Origin: a virus
Strand: one strand, 5' to 3'
Virus record (IMG/VR): IMGVR_UViG_3300032053_000019
Coordinates: 1-64,000 of that record
DNA: 64,000 nucleotides
Part shown: piece after piece, positions 34,313 to 41,544 of the stretch
Numbering within the stretch: position 1 is the first letter of the stretch
How the letters are laid out: each line of letters begins with the position of its first letter
Translations under genes and position numbers: made by a program
The notes under the pieces: model-generated
Told to the model about the DNA's origin: nothing
The model's input: the letters and a program-made list of their open reading frames with translations, nothing else
The model's database searches: none

Positions 34313-35289
34313 AAAAAGCATTAGTTTGTGGAGCCGGTGGTTTCATCGGCAGTCATCTGGTCAAGAGATTGAAGGACGAAGGATACTCGGTCCGGGGAGT
34401 TGATCTGAAGCATCCGGAGTTCTCTCCGACGAAGGCGGACCACTTCGTAGTCGGTGATCTTCGCAGTCCAGCGATCTGCGAGAAGGTCACGAAGTATACG
34501 GAGTTCGACGAAGTGTATCAGTTGGCCGCTGACATGGGCGGTGCAGGATTCGTCTTCACCGGGGCAAACGACGCAGACATTCTGCACAACAACGCGTTGA
34601 TCAATCTCAACATGCTAGAGATCACGAGGAAGGCAGGCATTGGGAAGATTTTCTTTTCCTCGTCCGCCTGCATCTACCCCGAGTATAACCAGACAGATCC
34701 GGACAATCCGAAGTGCAACGAAGAGTCTGCTTATCCTGCGGCACCGGACAGTGACTATGGATTCGAGAAACTCTTCTCCGAGCGCCTCTACCTGGCCTAC
34801 CACAGGAACCACAAGATGGAGGTTCGGATCGCTCGCTACCATAATATATTCGGACCCGAAGGAACATGGCAGGGCGGGCGGGAGAAGGCGCCTGCGGCAT
34901 TCTGTAGGAAGATTGCAATGGCTGATGAAGTCGGGACGATCGAGATGTGGGGGTCTGGCAAGCAGACCAGGTCCTTCCTCTACATTGATGACTGCATTGA
35001 TGCCACTCGTCGCCTCATGGAATCCGACTTCATGGGTCCCGTCAACATCGGCTCGGAGGAGATGGTTACGATCAGCCAACTCGCTGGCATGATCGCCGAG
35101 ATCGCAAACAAGTCAGGCATCAATCTCAAGAGTATTCCTGGTCCACTTGGAGTGAACGGACGAAACTCTGACAATGAACTGATCGAGGAGAAGTTGAACT
35201 GGCATCCCTTGTATACTTTGTATGCCGGGTTGGTTCCGACCTACCGTTGGATAGCGGAGCAGGTTCGGCAAGAGGCACTAAAAAAATAG
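34309..35289 (+). CDS. GDP-mannose 3,5-epimerase-like SDR enzyme
   Basis: A 326-residue extended short-chain dehydrogenase. Rossmann GAGGFIG at 8-14; QLAADMGGAGF at 71-81; SSSACIYPEY at 117-126; catalytic YGFEK at 150-154. The AADMGG and SSACIYPEY words are characteristic of GDP-mannose 3,5-epimerases, which make GDP-L-galactose or gulose. It lies among small early genes, away from any glycosyltransferase in the window except that at 680. It may reshape host sugar nucleotides or feed phage-directed glycosylation. Confidence 0.75.
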   Translation: MKKALVCGAGGFIGSHLVKRLKDEGYSVRGVDLKHPEFSPTKADHFVVGDLRSPAICEKVTKYTEFDEVYQLAADMGGAGFVFTGANDADILHNNALINLNMLEITRKAGIGKIFFSSSACIYPEYNQTDPDNPKCNEESAYPAAPDSDYGFEKLFSERLYLAYHRNHKMEVRIARYHNIFGPEGTWQGGREKAPAAFCRKIAMADEVGTIEMWGSGKQTRSFLYIDDCIDATRRLMESDFMGPVNIGSEEMVTISQLAGMIAEIANKSGINLKSIPGPLGVNGRNSDNELIEEKLNWHPLYTLYAGLVPTYRWIAEQVRQEALKK

Positions 35290-35297
35290 GAGGCAAT

Positions 35298-35489
35298 ATG
35301 CTTTATGAGATCACGGACGGTAAGAAAAAGAAGTGGATTGAGGAGGTGCCCATGCACCTTCTCCGCCTCTCCCGTTGGAAAAAGATCGGTATCTTTTTCA
35401 GATTCATTATCGGACTAAAGGGGTACGTTGCAGTGCAGACGACCAAGGGCCTGCGCTGGTTCCGCCCCATCCGAAGGAAGAAGAAATGA
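35298..35489 (+). CDS. Small basic protein (63 aa)
   Basis: ATG 35298 with TAGGAGGCAAT upstream. Lys/Arg-rich with an amphipathic middle helix (KIGIFFRFIIGLKG). Overlaps the next start by 4 bp. No family recognised. Confidence 0.5.
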   Translation: MLYEITDGKKKKWIEEVPMHLLRLSRWKKIGIFFRFIIGLKGYVAVQTTKGLRWFRPIRRKKK

Positions 35490-35740
35490 AACTTACCAAG
35501 ACCTGGGCACTCCGAACTTTGATCACCTATGCCGCAAAGTGGGCGGCGGGGTGTGGAGTTGGACTTCGTGAAACCCTCACTGAGGAAGATAGGAAAAAGA
35601 TAGCGGTTGCAGTATTGCTTCTATACAAGGACGCTTATCGAAGGGATCCATGCCCCAGTGATCTATTCAATCTTGGCCTTTCTTCATGTGAGGAGTTTCT
35701 AGTTGGGGCAATAAAGGAACTGCGGGAAAAGGAGAAATGA
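35486..35740 (+). CDS. Hypothetical helical protein (84 aa)
   Basis: ATG 35486 in an ATGA overlap. Helical protein with two Cys; no motif. No family recognised. Confidence 0.45.
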   Translation: MKLTKTWALRTLITYAAKWAAGCGVGLRETLTEEDRKKIAVAVLLLYKDAYRRDPCPSDLFNLGLSSCEEFLVGAIKELREKEK

Positions 35741-35742
35741 TC

Positions 35743-36225
35743 ATGGGACGTAAAAGAAAGTGGGGCGTTCAGGAAGTAACTGAGACAGTTGCGGTTGCAA
35801 CAACTAGTGCCTTTAGTTGGATAGATAAACTTCGTCAAGAGATGAAGGAGTGGCGAGACCGTATGACCAAAAAGTTTCCTGTCGATGATCCTCGTTATCA
35901 TAATGTGAAGTGGATTCATCAGGTTTTGGAACACGAGTATGACAATCTTCGCATGCTATCCTTTGACCATCTATCCCGGAGACTCAAAGAAAAGGAAATA
36001 ACTTTTTCTGAAAATCGAAAGGCGGCACCGTCAAGACGGCAACAAGTACTTTATGCTGTTACTCGTTTGCAGAATGTCTTGCTGATGATCAAAAAGGACC
36101 GACAGGAAAAGCCAGTTAACTTTGAGGGACTTGATCGAGCGACAGAATGGATATTGAATGAACTCCCAAAAAGCATTCGTGCCTTGGATTCCATCGACTT
36201 TCCTAGGCGCTTTGAGGGAATATGA
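35743..36225 (+). CDS. Hypothetical helical protein (160 aa)
   Basis: ATG 35743 has GGAGAAATGATC upstream; the ATG at 35737 is too close to the site. Basic, helical, no recognised domain. Last gene before promoter P3. Confidence 0.5.
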   Translation: MGRKRKWGVQEVTETVAVATTSAFSWIDKLRQEMKEWRDRMTKKFPVDDPRYHNVKWIHQVLEHEYDNLRMLSFDHLSRRLKEKEITFSENRKAAPSRRQQVLYAVTRLQNVLLMIKKDRQEKPVNFEGLDRATEWILNELPKSIRALDSIDFPRRFEGI

Positions 36226-36315
36226 GATTCATCGAAAAAAAATATTTTCAGATTTTCTATTCGTTTGGTATTAATAAGATAGAAAATGAAAAACCTCGTT
36301 TTTGAGTATACGGTA

Positions 36316-36344
36316 TTGACACTTAGAAAACAATGCTATATAAT
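36316..36344 (+). promoter_or_regulatory. Sigma70 early promoter P3
   Basis: TTGACA (36316-36321), 17-bp spacer, TATAAT (36339-36344). CTTAGAAAAC after -35 and AATGATGAGAATGAA after -10 match P1 and P2. The 90 bp upstream are AT-rich and include ATTTTCTATTC (36252-36262), also found upstream of P1. It drives 36383 onward. Confidence 0.9.
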
Positions 36345-36382
36345 AATGATGAGAATGAATGATTGCTCAGAGGAGGCAAAGT

Positions 36383-36823
36383 ATGAGCATCGTAGACAAT
36401 GAGTTCGAAGCGGTACTTGATGAGTACCTCTTCAAAAACTCAGGCGATCATTGGATCGCATCATTCGGATCGGATCTCCATCTCATCGTCAAAGTCGATG
36501 AGGTGAAGAAGGCAGTCATCCTTTTGAATGAGCGGTTCCAACTAACTGAGGTGATCAAGCACCCTCGGAGTAAGGACTTCGAGCGGCGCTTCTCCAACAA
36601 ACTCAACCGAATGAAGAACAAGATCACCAAACTTCTTCGGGCGGAAAAGAAAGCGAAGCACATTGAGGCCAGACAGATCGTGTTGAGTACGAAGTATCAA
36701 AGCAACACTGAACGTTGTTCCCGGTGCAACCATACCTTCCCGTACGATGAGTTGACGATTGATCATAGTCGTACAGCGCAGTTGATCTGCGAACCATGTT
36801 ATGCCAAGGAGTATAAGAAGTGA
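36383..36823 (+). CDS. Zinc-ribbon protein (146 aa)
   Basis: First gene after P3; AGAGGAGGCAAAGT upstream of ATG 36383. N-terminal alpha/beta region, a basic helix (RMKNKITKLLRAEKKAKH), and a C-terminal CSRCNHTF and CEPC zinc ribbon. A nucleic-acid-binding or transcription-modifying role is plausible. No family assigned. Confidence 0.55.
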   Translation: MSIVDNEFEAVLDEYLFKNSGDHWIASFGSDLHLIVKVDEVKKAVILLNERFQLTEVIKHPRSKDFERRFSNKLNRMKNKITKLLRAEKKAKHIEARQIVLSTKYQSNTERCSRCNHTFPYDELTIDHSRTAQLICEPCYAKEYKK

Positions 36824-37329
36824 TCGTCCACAACGCTACCAGGATTCCCACCAAGATCCTATTGCCTGTCCTCCGAGCCGCCAAGACGGCAGTGGGATCA
36901 GTACCTACCAAAGTGGCCGTACTGATCAAGTGGGGCGCTCACGTTCACGGACTTGCCAATGACTATTCCATGGTGCGTGAGAACGTGATGGGCAAAAAGT
37001 GGGACGAGACAAAGCCACACAAGTATATTCCGTGTCAGGGCTTCATCACTCTCTACCTTCCTTATGACTGGGATCCATTGTTTACAGCACGCAGTTTCTT
37101 TTCTACAGCGTCTCATGAGTTCAAGCATGTTAAGGACTTCAAGGAGCATAAGTACTTTGGTAAATACAATCGTAACTGGAGGAACCGCCCTCATGAGAAA
37201 CGAGCGATCCGAACTGCCAAGGGGGTCATGGCCAAGTTTGATCAAGGCCGCCGGCCTGACTGGCAAGATGCGGTGATCAATTTGGGAATAGCATTAGAAG
37301 AGTTGCAAAAAATAAGGAGGCAACCATGA
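36820..37329 (+). CDS. HEFxH zincin-like protein (169 aa)
   Basis: GTG 36820 overlaps the previous stop. ASHEFKHVKDF (97-107) is an HExxH zinc motif, with a following helix containing RPHEKRAIR that can supply the third ligand. Small size resembles minimal zincin folds. Second or third HExxH protein of the early region. Substrate unknown. Confidence 0.55.
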   Translation: MIVHNATRIPTKILLPVLRAAKTAVGSVPTKVAVLIKWGAHVHGLANDYSMVRENVMGKKWDETKPHKYIPCQGFITLYLPYDWDPLFTARSFFSTASHEFKHVKDFKEHKYFGKYNRNWRNRPHEKRAIRTAKGVMAKFDQGRRPDWQDAVINLGIALEELQKIRRQP

Positions 37330-37613
37330 TCATTGAACTTCGTAAGACGTACAGGATCAAAGGAAACTCGTCGTACTTCAAGGAGAAGTACGCGACTTCC
37401 AATCCTTTGATCATCATTGAGGGACCAGCCGAAACCGTCTTCGGCAGTGGTATACATCTGGCCTCAATGAGTGGCAACTGGGCCGCCCGCCTCTTCCTGG
37501 AGCGGGTGGTGGCCGAAGATCCCCCAGGCAAGACAGCCTACTACGGTCACGAGGTGGTTACGGGCCTGGGGGAGTGCGTGTTCGATGAGGAACTAGAGGA
37601 GGTGACTCAGTGA
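37326..37613 (+). CDS. Hypothetical protein (95 aa)
   Basis: Small alpha/beta protein, ATGA overlap with the previous gene, AAGGAGGCAACC upstream. No family recognised. Confidence 0.45.
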   Translation: MIIELRKTYRIKGNSSYFKEKYATSNPLIIIEGPAETVFGSGIHLASMSGNWAARLFLERVVAEDPPGKTAYYGHEVVTGLGECVFDEELEEVTQ

Positions 37614-37912
37614 GAACCTGGAAGAAAAAGTTTCAGCAGTATTGCTGGGATCTGATCATCTATCGGATCTATCGGGAGGGACTCAAGTTCAAAGCAGACA
37701 ATGTAAAGAAGGTAGCATCGAAGGTTAGTCTGACCACCGGCTACCTGCACATGATCATTCGTTCCGGACGAGATGGATTCAAGCCAGATTGCTCTACTAT
37801 CCATCAGATTCTGGAGAAGTATGATCCTGTCGAAGATACAAGGTTCATGTTCCATCCGAAAAACATCTGGTCCCGAACCAGAGCACGGAAGGAAGGAGCT
37901 GGGCTCAGATGA
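37610..37912 (+). CDS. Putative helix-turn-helix protein (100 aa)
   Basis: GTG 37610 (GTGA overlap). The segment VKKVASKVSLTTGYLHMII is compatible with a helix-turn-helix and the C-terminus is basic, so it may be a small DNA-binding regulator. Evidence is modest. Confidence 0.45.
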   Translation: MRTWKKKFQQYCWDLIIYRIYREGLKFKADNVKKVASKVSLTTGYLHMIIRSGRDGFKPDCSTIHQILEKYDPVEDTRFMFHPKNIWSRTRARKEGAGLR

Positions 37913-38301
37913 AAACCATCCCGATCAGTAAGTTCGGAAAGGACCACTGGTCACTCCTGGCCTACATCGGGTGCCGGTGCGTGGACAATGAAGGCACCTT
38001 GAACAAGGAGCATCTTCGGGTCAATATCAAGACCCATCCTCAGCACAGTCACCGGGGAACCCAGAATTTCCTTGATGTGTTTCCCTATCCCACACGTCTT
38101 GCTGAAGGAAAGATCGCCGCTAAGGGGCATGACGATTGGGATTGCTTGGACGATCTCGAGAAGGCTGGCTTGATCAAGCTACATGGTACGGGACTCAATC
38201 CCGTTTATGCCATGACAGTCAAGGGGTGGGAGGTGGATAGTCAGATCCGCCAATTCAAAGCCACCGGTGGTACCTTCGCGACCTTCAAGTATGAGGAGTG
38301 A
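37909..38301 (+). CDS. Hypothetical protein, possible winged-helix part (130 aa)
   Basis: ATGA overlap with the previous gene. The C-terminal half (LDDLEKAGLIKLHG and VYAMTVKGWEV) looks like the end of a winged helix. It could be a regulator. Weak evidence. Confidence 0.45.
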   Translation: MKTIPISKFGKDHWSLLAYIGCRCVDNEGTLNKEHLRVNIKTHPQHSHRGTQNFLDVFPYPTRLAEGKIAAKGHDDWDCLDDLEKAGLIKLHGTGLNPVYAMTVKGWEVDSQIRQFKATGGTFATFKYEE

Positions 38302-38303
38302 TC

Positions 38304-38507
38304 ATGCTCCCCGTTGATCAATTAGGCGGACTGGCCGGGATCCCACAAGGGTCACGATGGGAGTTCCTGGGCGATCTCAAGACTCGGCAGATGAGCTATC
38401 CTATACATCCTCTCTGCCGCGCCTGCGCCAGCGACTGCAAGGTTCACGACGCCAAGGGGCTGATCGTGTTCGTCTGCCATGCCTTTAAGAAACCTAACCA
38501 TAGATAA
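38304..38507 (+). CDS. Small cysteine-containing protein (67 aa)
   Basis: ATG 38304 after GAGGAGTGATC. Contains CRACASDC and a later C in a 67-residue protein, a possible metal site. Last gene of this block. Confidence 0.45.
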   Translation: MLPVDQLGGLAGIPQGSRWEFLGDLKTRQMSYPIHPLCRACASDCKVHDAKGLIVFVCHAFKKPNHR

Positions 38508-38509
38508 AG

Positions 38510-38591
38510 GGGAATGGTGGAGAAGTGACAAAGGCAAAGACATCCGAAAGGATAATCAACTCATCATCACCAATCCACCATTCCTATTTTT
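38510..38591 (+). terminator. Structured terminator-like element before the helicase unit
   Basis: GGAATGGTGGA (38511-38521) pairs exactly with TCCACCATTCC (38574-38584), followed by TATTTTTT. Inside the 52-nt loop are GTGA/TCAC (38525-38528 with 38567-38570) and the GNRA-type hairpin ATCC GAAA GGAT (38551-38562 region). The T run fits an intrinsic terminator, but the large structured loop is unusual and resembles the long-loop elements at 40164-41781. Confidence 0.6.
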
Positions 38592-38603
38592 TAAAGAAAT
38601 CTC

Positions 38604-38632
38604 TTGATTTTTGTTTTGAGTTGACTTATAAT
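38604..38632 (+). promoter_or_regulatory. Sigma70-like promoter P4 (helicase unit)
   Basis: TTGATT (38604-38609), 17-bp spacer, TATAAT (38627-38632). It lacks the conserved flanks of P1-P3. It lies right after the terminator-like element and before the leader gene of the helicase. Confidence 0.7.
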
Positions 38633-38648
38633 TATGACTCAATGAGGA

Positions 38649-38747
38649 AGGAGGCACGATGTCAGTCCTATTAAGTATCACCGCTAATGCGGAATTGACT
38701 TTCTCATCTTTGCCTCCTCAGGGATTGCTCGTGCCTCCTATCCTTCC
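38649..38747 (+). promoter_or_regulatory. Leader RNA with alternative anti-Shine-Dalgarno elements
   Basis: The leader ribosome site and start base AGGAGGCACGA (38649-38659) is exactly complementary to TCGTGCCTCCT (38729-38739). A second pyrimidine element, TCATCTTTGCCTCCT (38704-38718), can also pair with the AGGAGGC core, and TCCTTCC (38741-38747) with GGAAGGA (38646-38652). These compete, so the leader can switch between open and sequestered forms. Confidence 0.6.
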
Positions 38748-38769
38748 TTTTCTTCGGAGTATAGTGTGA
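38659..38769 (+). CDS. Leader peptide upstream of the helicase (36 aa)
   Basis: ATG 38659 has the strongest ribosome site of the region (AAGGAGGCACG). The 36-residue product is hydrophobic and proline/leucine-rich. It ends GTG TGA, with the helicase GTG start (38766) overlapping the stop, so translation of the two is likely coupled. Probably regulatory rather than functional as a protein. Confidence 0.55.
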   Translation: MSVLLSITANAELTFSSLPPQGLLVPPILPFLRSIV

Positions 38770-40175
38770 CCTATAAGATCACTCTCGGCAACGTCTTCTC
38801 AGAAATGAATGACTACCCAACGGAACTGGAGCAAAGACTTGCTATTGCCCATCCCAATTTTTGGTTTAGTCCACAATACAAAATGCATGTATGGGACGGG
38901 AAAACCCACTTCCTTAAACTAACTCCGACAGTTCACTTCCCCACGGGTCTCCTTTTCATCGTGGAGGAGTTCCTCAAAGAGAAGGGTCTGGACTATGAAC
39001 TCATTGATCCTCGCATGCCGATCAAGTATTCCGATGGCATGTTAGCTCCAGTTTCCCCCGATCTACTGAATGGTATTACCCTCCGGGAGTATCAGATTAC
39101 CGCGATTGAGGAAGCAATCCGAAAAAGGCGGGGCGTTCTTGAACTGCCCACCGGGTCAGGCAAGACCGAAGTAGCCGCAGGTATCATTAAACTCCTTAAT
39201 CGGCCCACACTCTTTTTGGTACACACGCAGGACCTCTTACATCAGACCGCCGAACGATTCACCAACCGCCTTGACATTCCGATTGGCAAGATCGGGGATG
39301 GTGAATACGATATAGAAAAACGATGCGTTGTTGCGACCATTCAATCTTGCCATGCCCGCCTCAAGTCGAAGGAACAAGACAAGCGAACTGAGATAAAACA
39401 ATTACTGGAGCGGGCCGAAGTAGTCTTCCAGGACGAAGTGCACCACGCCAGCGCGAGTACGTGGTACAGCATCGGTCAGAAAACCTTGTCGGCAAGGTTC
39501 CGATTCGGATTGTCCGGAACTGTCCTTCGCCGAGACGAACTTTCAAACATGAAGATGTTAGCTCTCTTCGGTGAACCGATCTATACTAAACGGACAATGG
39601 ACTTAGTTGACGATGGATATCTAAGCAAGATTCAGATCACTATGATTGATAATCCTGAAGTGGTAGAGGGTACTTCCTGGTCGGACATTTACTTAAACGG
39701 TATTGTCAAGTCTGAGTCCCGGAATAAGATGATAGTTGATCAAGCCGAGACGGCTTTCCGAGAGAATAAACGAGTTCTACTACTGATTAGGTATATTGAT
39801 CATGGAAAGACCCTAACTCGTCTGCTTAACGAGCAGAGGAGTATTCCTACCGTATTCTTGAGTGGACAAAGTGGACGTGATGATCGTAAGGAGCGAAAAG
39901 AAGAGTTTAATGAGAATGGAAACTTCATTTTAATTGCCAGTACAATTTATGATGAAGGGATTGATCTCCCCGAAGTGAATGTCTTAATCATAGCCTCTGG
40001 TGGATTAAGTGAAGTCAAAACAATACAAAGAGTAGGACGTGGTTTGAGAAAGAAGAAGGATGGTTCAACTCTTCAAGTCTTTGACTTTGAGGATAGTTCG
40101 GATTATTTGATCAAGCATTCGAAGGAGCGCAAACAAGTTTATATTCAGGAAGGATTCTTAGGTGTGGACGAGTAA
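38766..40175 (+). CDS. uvsW: UvsW-like SF2 DNA helicase
   Basis: A 469-residue superfamily 2 helicase. Walker A PTGSGKT at 128-134, DEVHH at 223-227 (motif II), SGTVLRRD (motif III region), and a second RecA domain with GRGLRKKKDG near the end. The first 100 residues match the accessory N-terminal domain of T4 UvsW-type proteins (FSPQYKMHVWDGKTHFL). It would unwind branched or R-loop DNA during replication and recombination. The GTG start is coupled to a leader peptide. The stop lies within the first stem of the downstream stem-loop array. Confidence 0.8.
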   Translation: MTYKITLGNVFSEMNDYPTELEQRLAIAHPNFWFSPQYKMHVWDGKTHFLKLTPTVHFPTGLLFIVEEFLKEKGLDYELIDPRMPIKYSDGMLAPVSPDLLNGITLREYQITAIEEAIRKRRGVLELPTGSGKTEVAAGIIKLLNRPTLFLVHTQDLLHQTAERFTNRLDIPIGKIGDGEYDIEKRCVVATIQSCHARLKSKEQDKRTEIKQLLERAEVVFQDEVHHASASTWYSIGQKTLSARFRFGLSGTVLRRDELSNMKMLALFGEPIYTKRTMDLVDDGYLSKIQITMIDNPEVVEGTSWSDIYLNGIVKSESRNKMIVDQAETAFRENKRVLLLIRYIDHGKTLTRLLNEQRSIPTVFLSGQSGRDDRKERKEEFNENGNFILIASTIYDEGIDLPEVNVLIIASGGLSEVKTIQRVGRGLRKKKDGSTLQVFDFEDSSDYLIKHSKERKQVYIQEGFLGVDE

Positions 40176-40399
40176 GATACTGGCAAGAGCGTCCTTAAGG
40201 ACCAAGGTAGATTCGTCTGCTCGTCCACTTCCTTTGTATAATCAAAGACGAGTTAATGATCAAGGGAATGAACACCCCCAGTGGCATGAGTCGGACCAGT
40301 CGTTAACTCGTCCGCTTTGCATACGAGAACGAAGAGGGGTTGGTAAGTCAAATAGAGCATCAGCTTTTGCGTTAAAGACTGGAACAACTACTAATCCTT
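40164..40399 (+). ncRNA. Upstream array of three long-loop stem-loops (U1-U3)
   Basis: U1: GTGGACGAGTA (40164-40174) pairs with TGCTCGTCCAC (40218-40228), loop 43 nt. U2: GACGAGTTAA (40247-40256) pairs with TTAACTCGTC (40303-40312), loop 46 nt. U3: AGGGGTTGGTA (40335-40345) pairs with TACTAATCCTT (40389-40399) with three G-U pairs, loop 43 nt. U1 and U2 start 83 bp apart. Right arms are followed by T-rich linkers. Loops of U1 and U3 begin AGAT or AGTC, like the downstream units. No good reading frame with a ribosome site covers this stretch. Expression as RNA is inferred. Confidence 0.7.
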
Positions 40400-40425
40400 T
40401 CTCTTCCATTTTATAAGGAGTTACT

Positions 40426-41544
40426 ATGAGTATCTATGCCATTGATTGGCACACGAAGAAAGAGATTCCAATTTATGACGGGAAGAAGATCAAGAAGATT
40501 CCGAACTCCCCTTTCTCTATTGCCGAATGGGCAAAGGGACTTGAAAAGAGAAAGCATATCTTTCTCTTTGAGGCTGGTGGCGGTGACTTCATGAAGATTC
40601 TTCTTCACCGTCAAGGGCATACTGTCCTCACCATGCCTGGTATACATACGAAGCAGTTTCGTGATCGCATTGATGTTGAGAAGACAGACGATACGGACGT
40701 GTCACTGATCTACGAATTATATACAAAGTGGGTGGAGGAGACAGTGGGTCGAGCATCTTCGGGGACAACCGTCCGGTCATCTTCCCACCCACTTTCCTTT
40801 TACCCCTTCTCCGAACTGGACTGCACCATCTCATCACTTCGACTTTTTGTTCGTCGACGCGACTTGGTTCAGGAAGAACGGATACGAGAGAACAACCGGG
40901 CTCTGATCTTCAACCTGACCTACTCTCTAACGAACACACCAAAGAAAGAAATTGATAAAGTTCAGGAACTTCAAAAGACACGAGTTGAGGATTATAAAAA
41001 GGAAGAGGCAAGTCTGACCAAGCAGGTCAATCGTATGCTAGGCACTCTACCAATCTGGACTGACAAGTGGAAAAAGATCAAGGGGTTTGGCCCTAACATT
41101 GTTGGGGGTTTGATCGCCGAACTTGGTAGATGCCAAGCTCAGACCAGGGCCCAGGTGCGAATGTTCACCAGTATGGTTCCTCGTGAAGCGAATCTTACTG
41201 AGAGTGGAAAGCGTCGGCGCAACTCGAATCGTATTCGTGGGTTGCTATATGATGCAGTTGAGCAGATCATCAAGCAGAAGACTCCGGGGTGGAATGAATG
41301 GTACTACAGGTTAAAGGAAAAGTATGCCTCACTTCATCCTGACTGGTCCAAGGGCAAGGTGGATAACTATGCCCGTCGTGTGCTGAAGACACAACTGGCC
41401 ATTGAATTCTGGTCTGATCTTCGGCACTATGGTATGTTGCCAAACAGTGGGGGAGTTAGTGTGACAAACAAACTTACGGTTTCAAAACTAAGAGTTTCCT
41501 CATCCGCCTCCTCCTCCCTTTCTTCTACCGAGGCACAAGTATGA
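40426..41544 (+). CDS. IS110-family-like DEDD/Transposase_20 recombinase
   Basis: A 372-residue protein. The N-terminal RuvC-like DEDD domain has D7 (YAID), E49 (LFEAGG) and D88/D91 in KTDDTDVSL, matching the ktDxxDA motif of IS110 transposases, with FRDRIDVEKTDD before it. A helical region (130-205) precedes a Transposase_20-like domain: KIKGFGPNIVGGLIAELG (217-234) and LTESGKRRRNSNRIRGLLY (257-275), with S260 in the place of the catalytic serine. IS110 enzymes use an RNA (bridge RNA or seekRNA) to choose DNA sites. It lies between two stem-loop arrays and holds another in its own frame; residues 105-120 and the last 20 are low complexity. AAGGAGTTACT precedes ATG 40426. Confidence 0.8.
   Translation: MSIYAIDWHTKKEIPIYDGKKIKKIPNSPFSIAEWAKGLEKRKHIFLFEAGGGDFMKILLHRQGHTVLTMPGIHTKQFRDRIDVEKTDDTDVSLIYELYTKWVEETVGRASSGTTVRSSSHPLSFYPFSELDCTISSLRLFVRRRDLVQEERIRENNRALIFNLTYSLTNTPKKEIDKVQELQKTRVEDYKKEEASLTKQVNRMLGTLPIWTDKWKKIKGFGPNIVGGLIAELGRCQAQTRAQVRMFTSMVPREANLTESGKRRRNSNRIRGLLYDAVEQIIKQKTPGWNEWYYRLKEKYASLHPDWSKGKVDNYARRVLKTQLAIEFWSDLRHYGMLPNSGGVSVTNKLTVSKLRVSSSASSSLSSTEAQV
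40725..40795 (+). other. Stem-loop unit G1 inside the recombinase reading frame
   Basis: AAAGTGGGTGGAGG (40725-40738) pairs with TTCCCACCCACTTT (40782-40795), with one A-C mismatch and two G-U pairs, around a 43-nt loop (40739-40781). The loop starts AGACA and ends GTCATC, like the flanking units, and the right arm is followed by CCTTTTA. It codes for a Ser/Thr-rich linker after the DEDD motif. Confidence 0.65.

Noticed and set aside
40237-40242. TATAAT between U1 and U2 as a promoter
   Set aside because: No acceptable -35 hexamer 16-18 bp upstream, and the hexamer is the loop of a CTTTG/CAAAG hairpin.
40162-40416. An 84-codon open frame across the U1-U3 array
   Set aside because: It begins at a GTG inside the helicase gene without a ribosome site, has no protein-like composition, and overlaps strongly paired RNA units.
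40426-41544. A recently inserted complete IS110 insertion sequence
   Set aside because: No defined ends or target duplication were seen, the gene follows the phage codon and ribosome-site style, and flanking stems overlap phage stop codons, so it looks resident.
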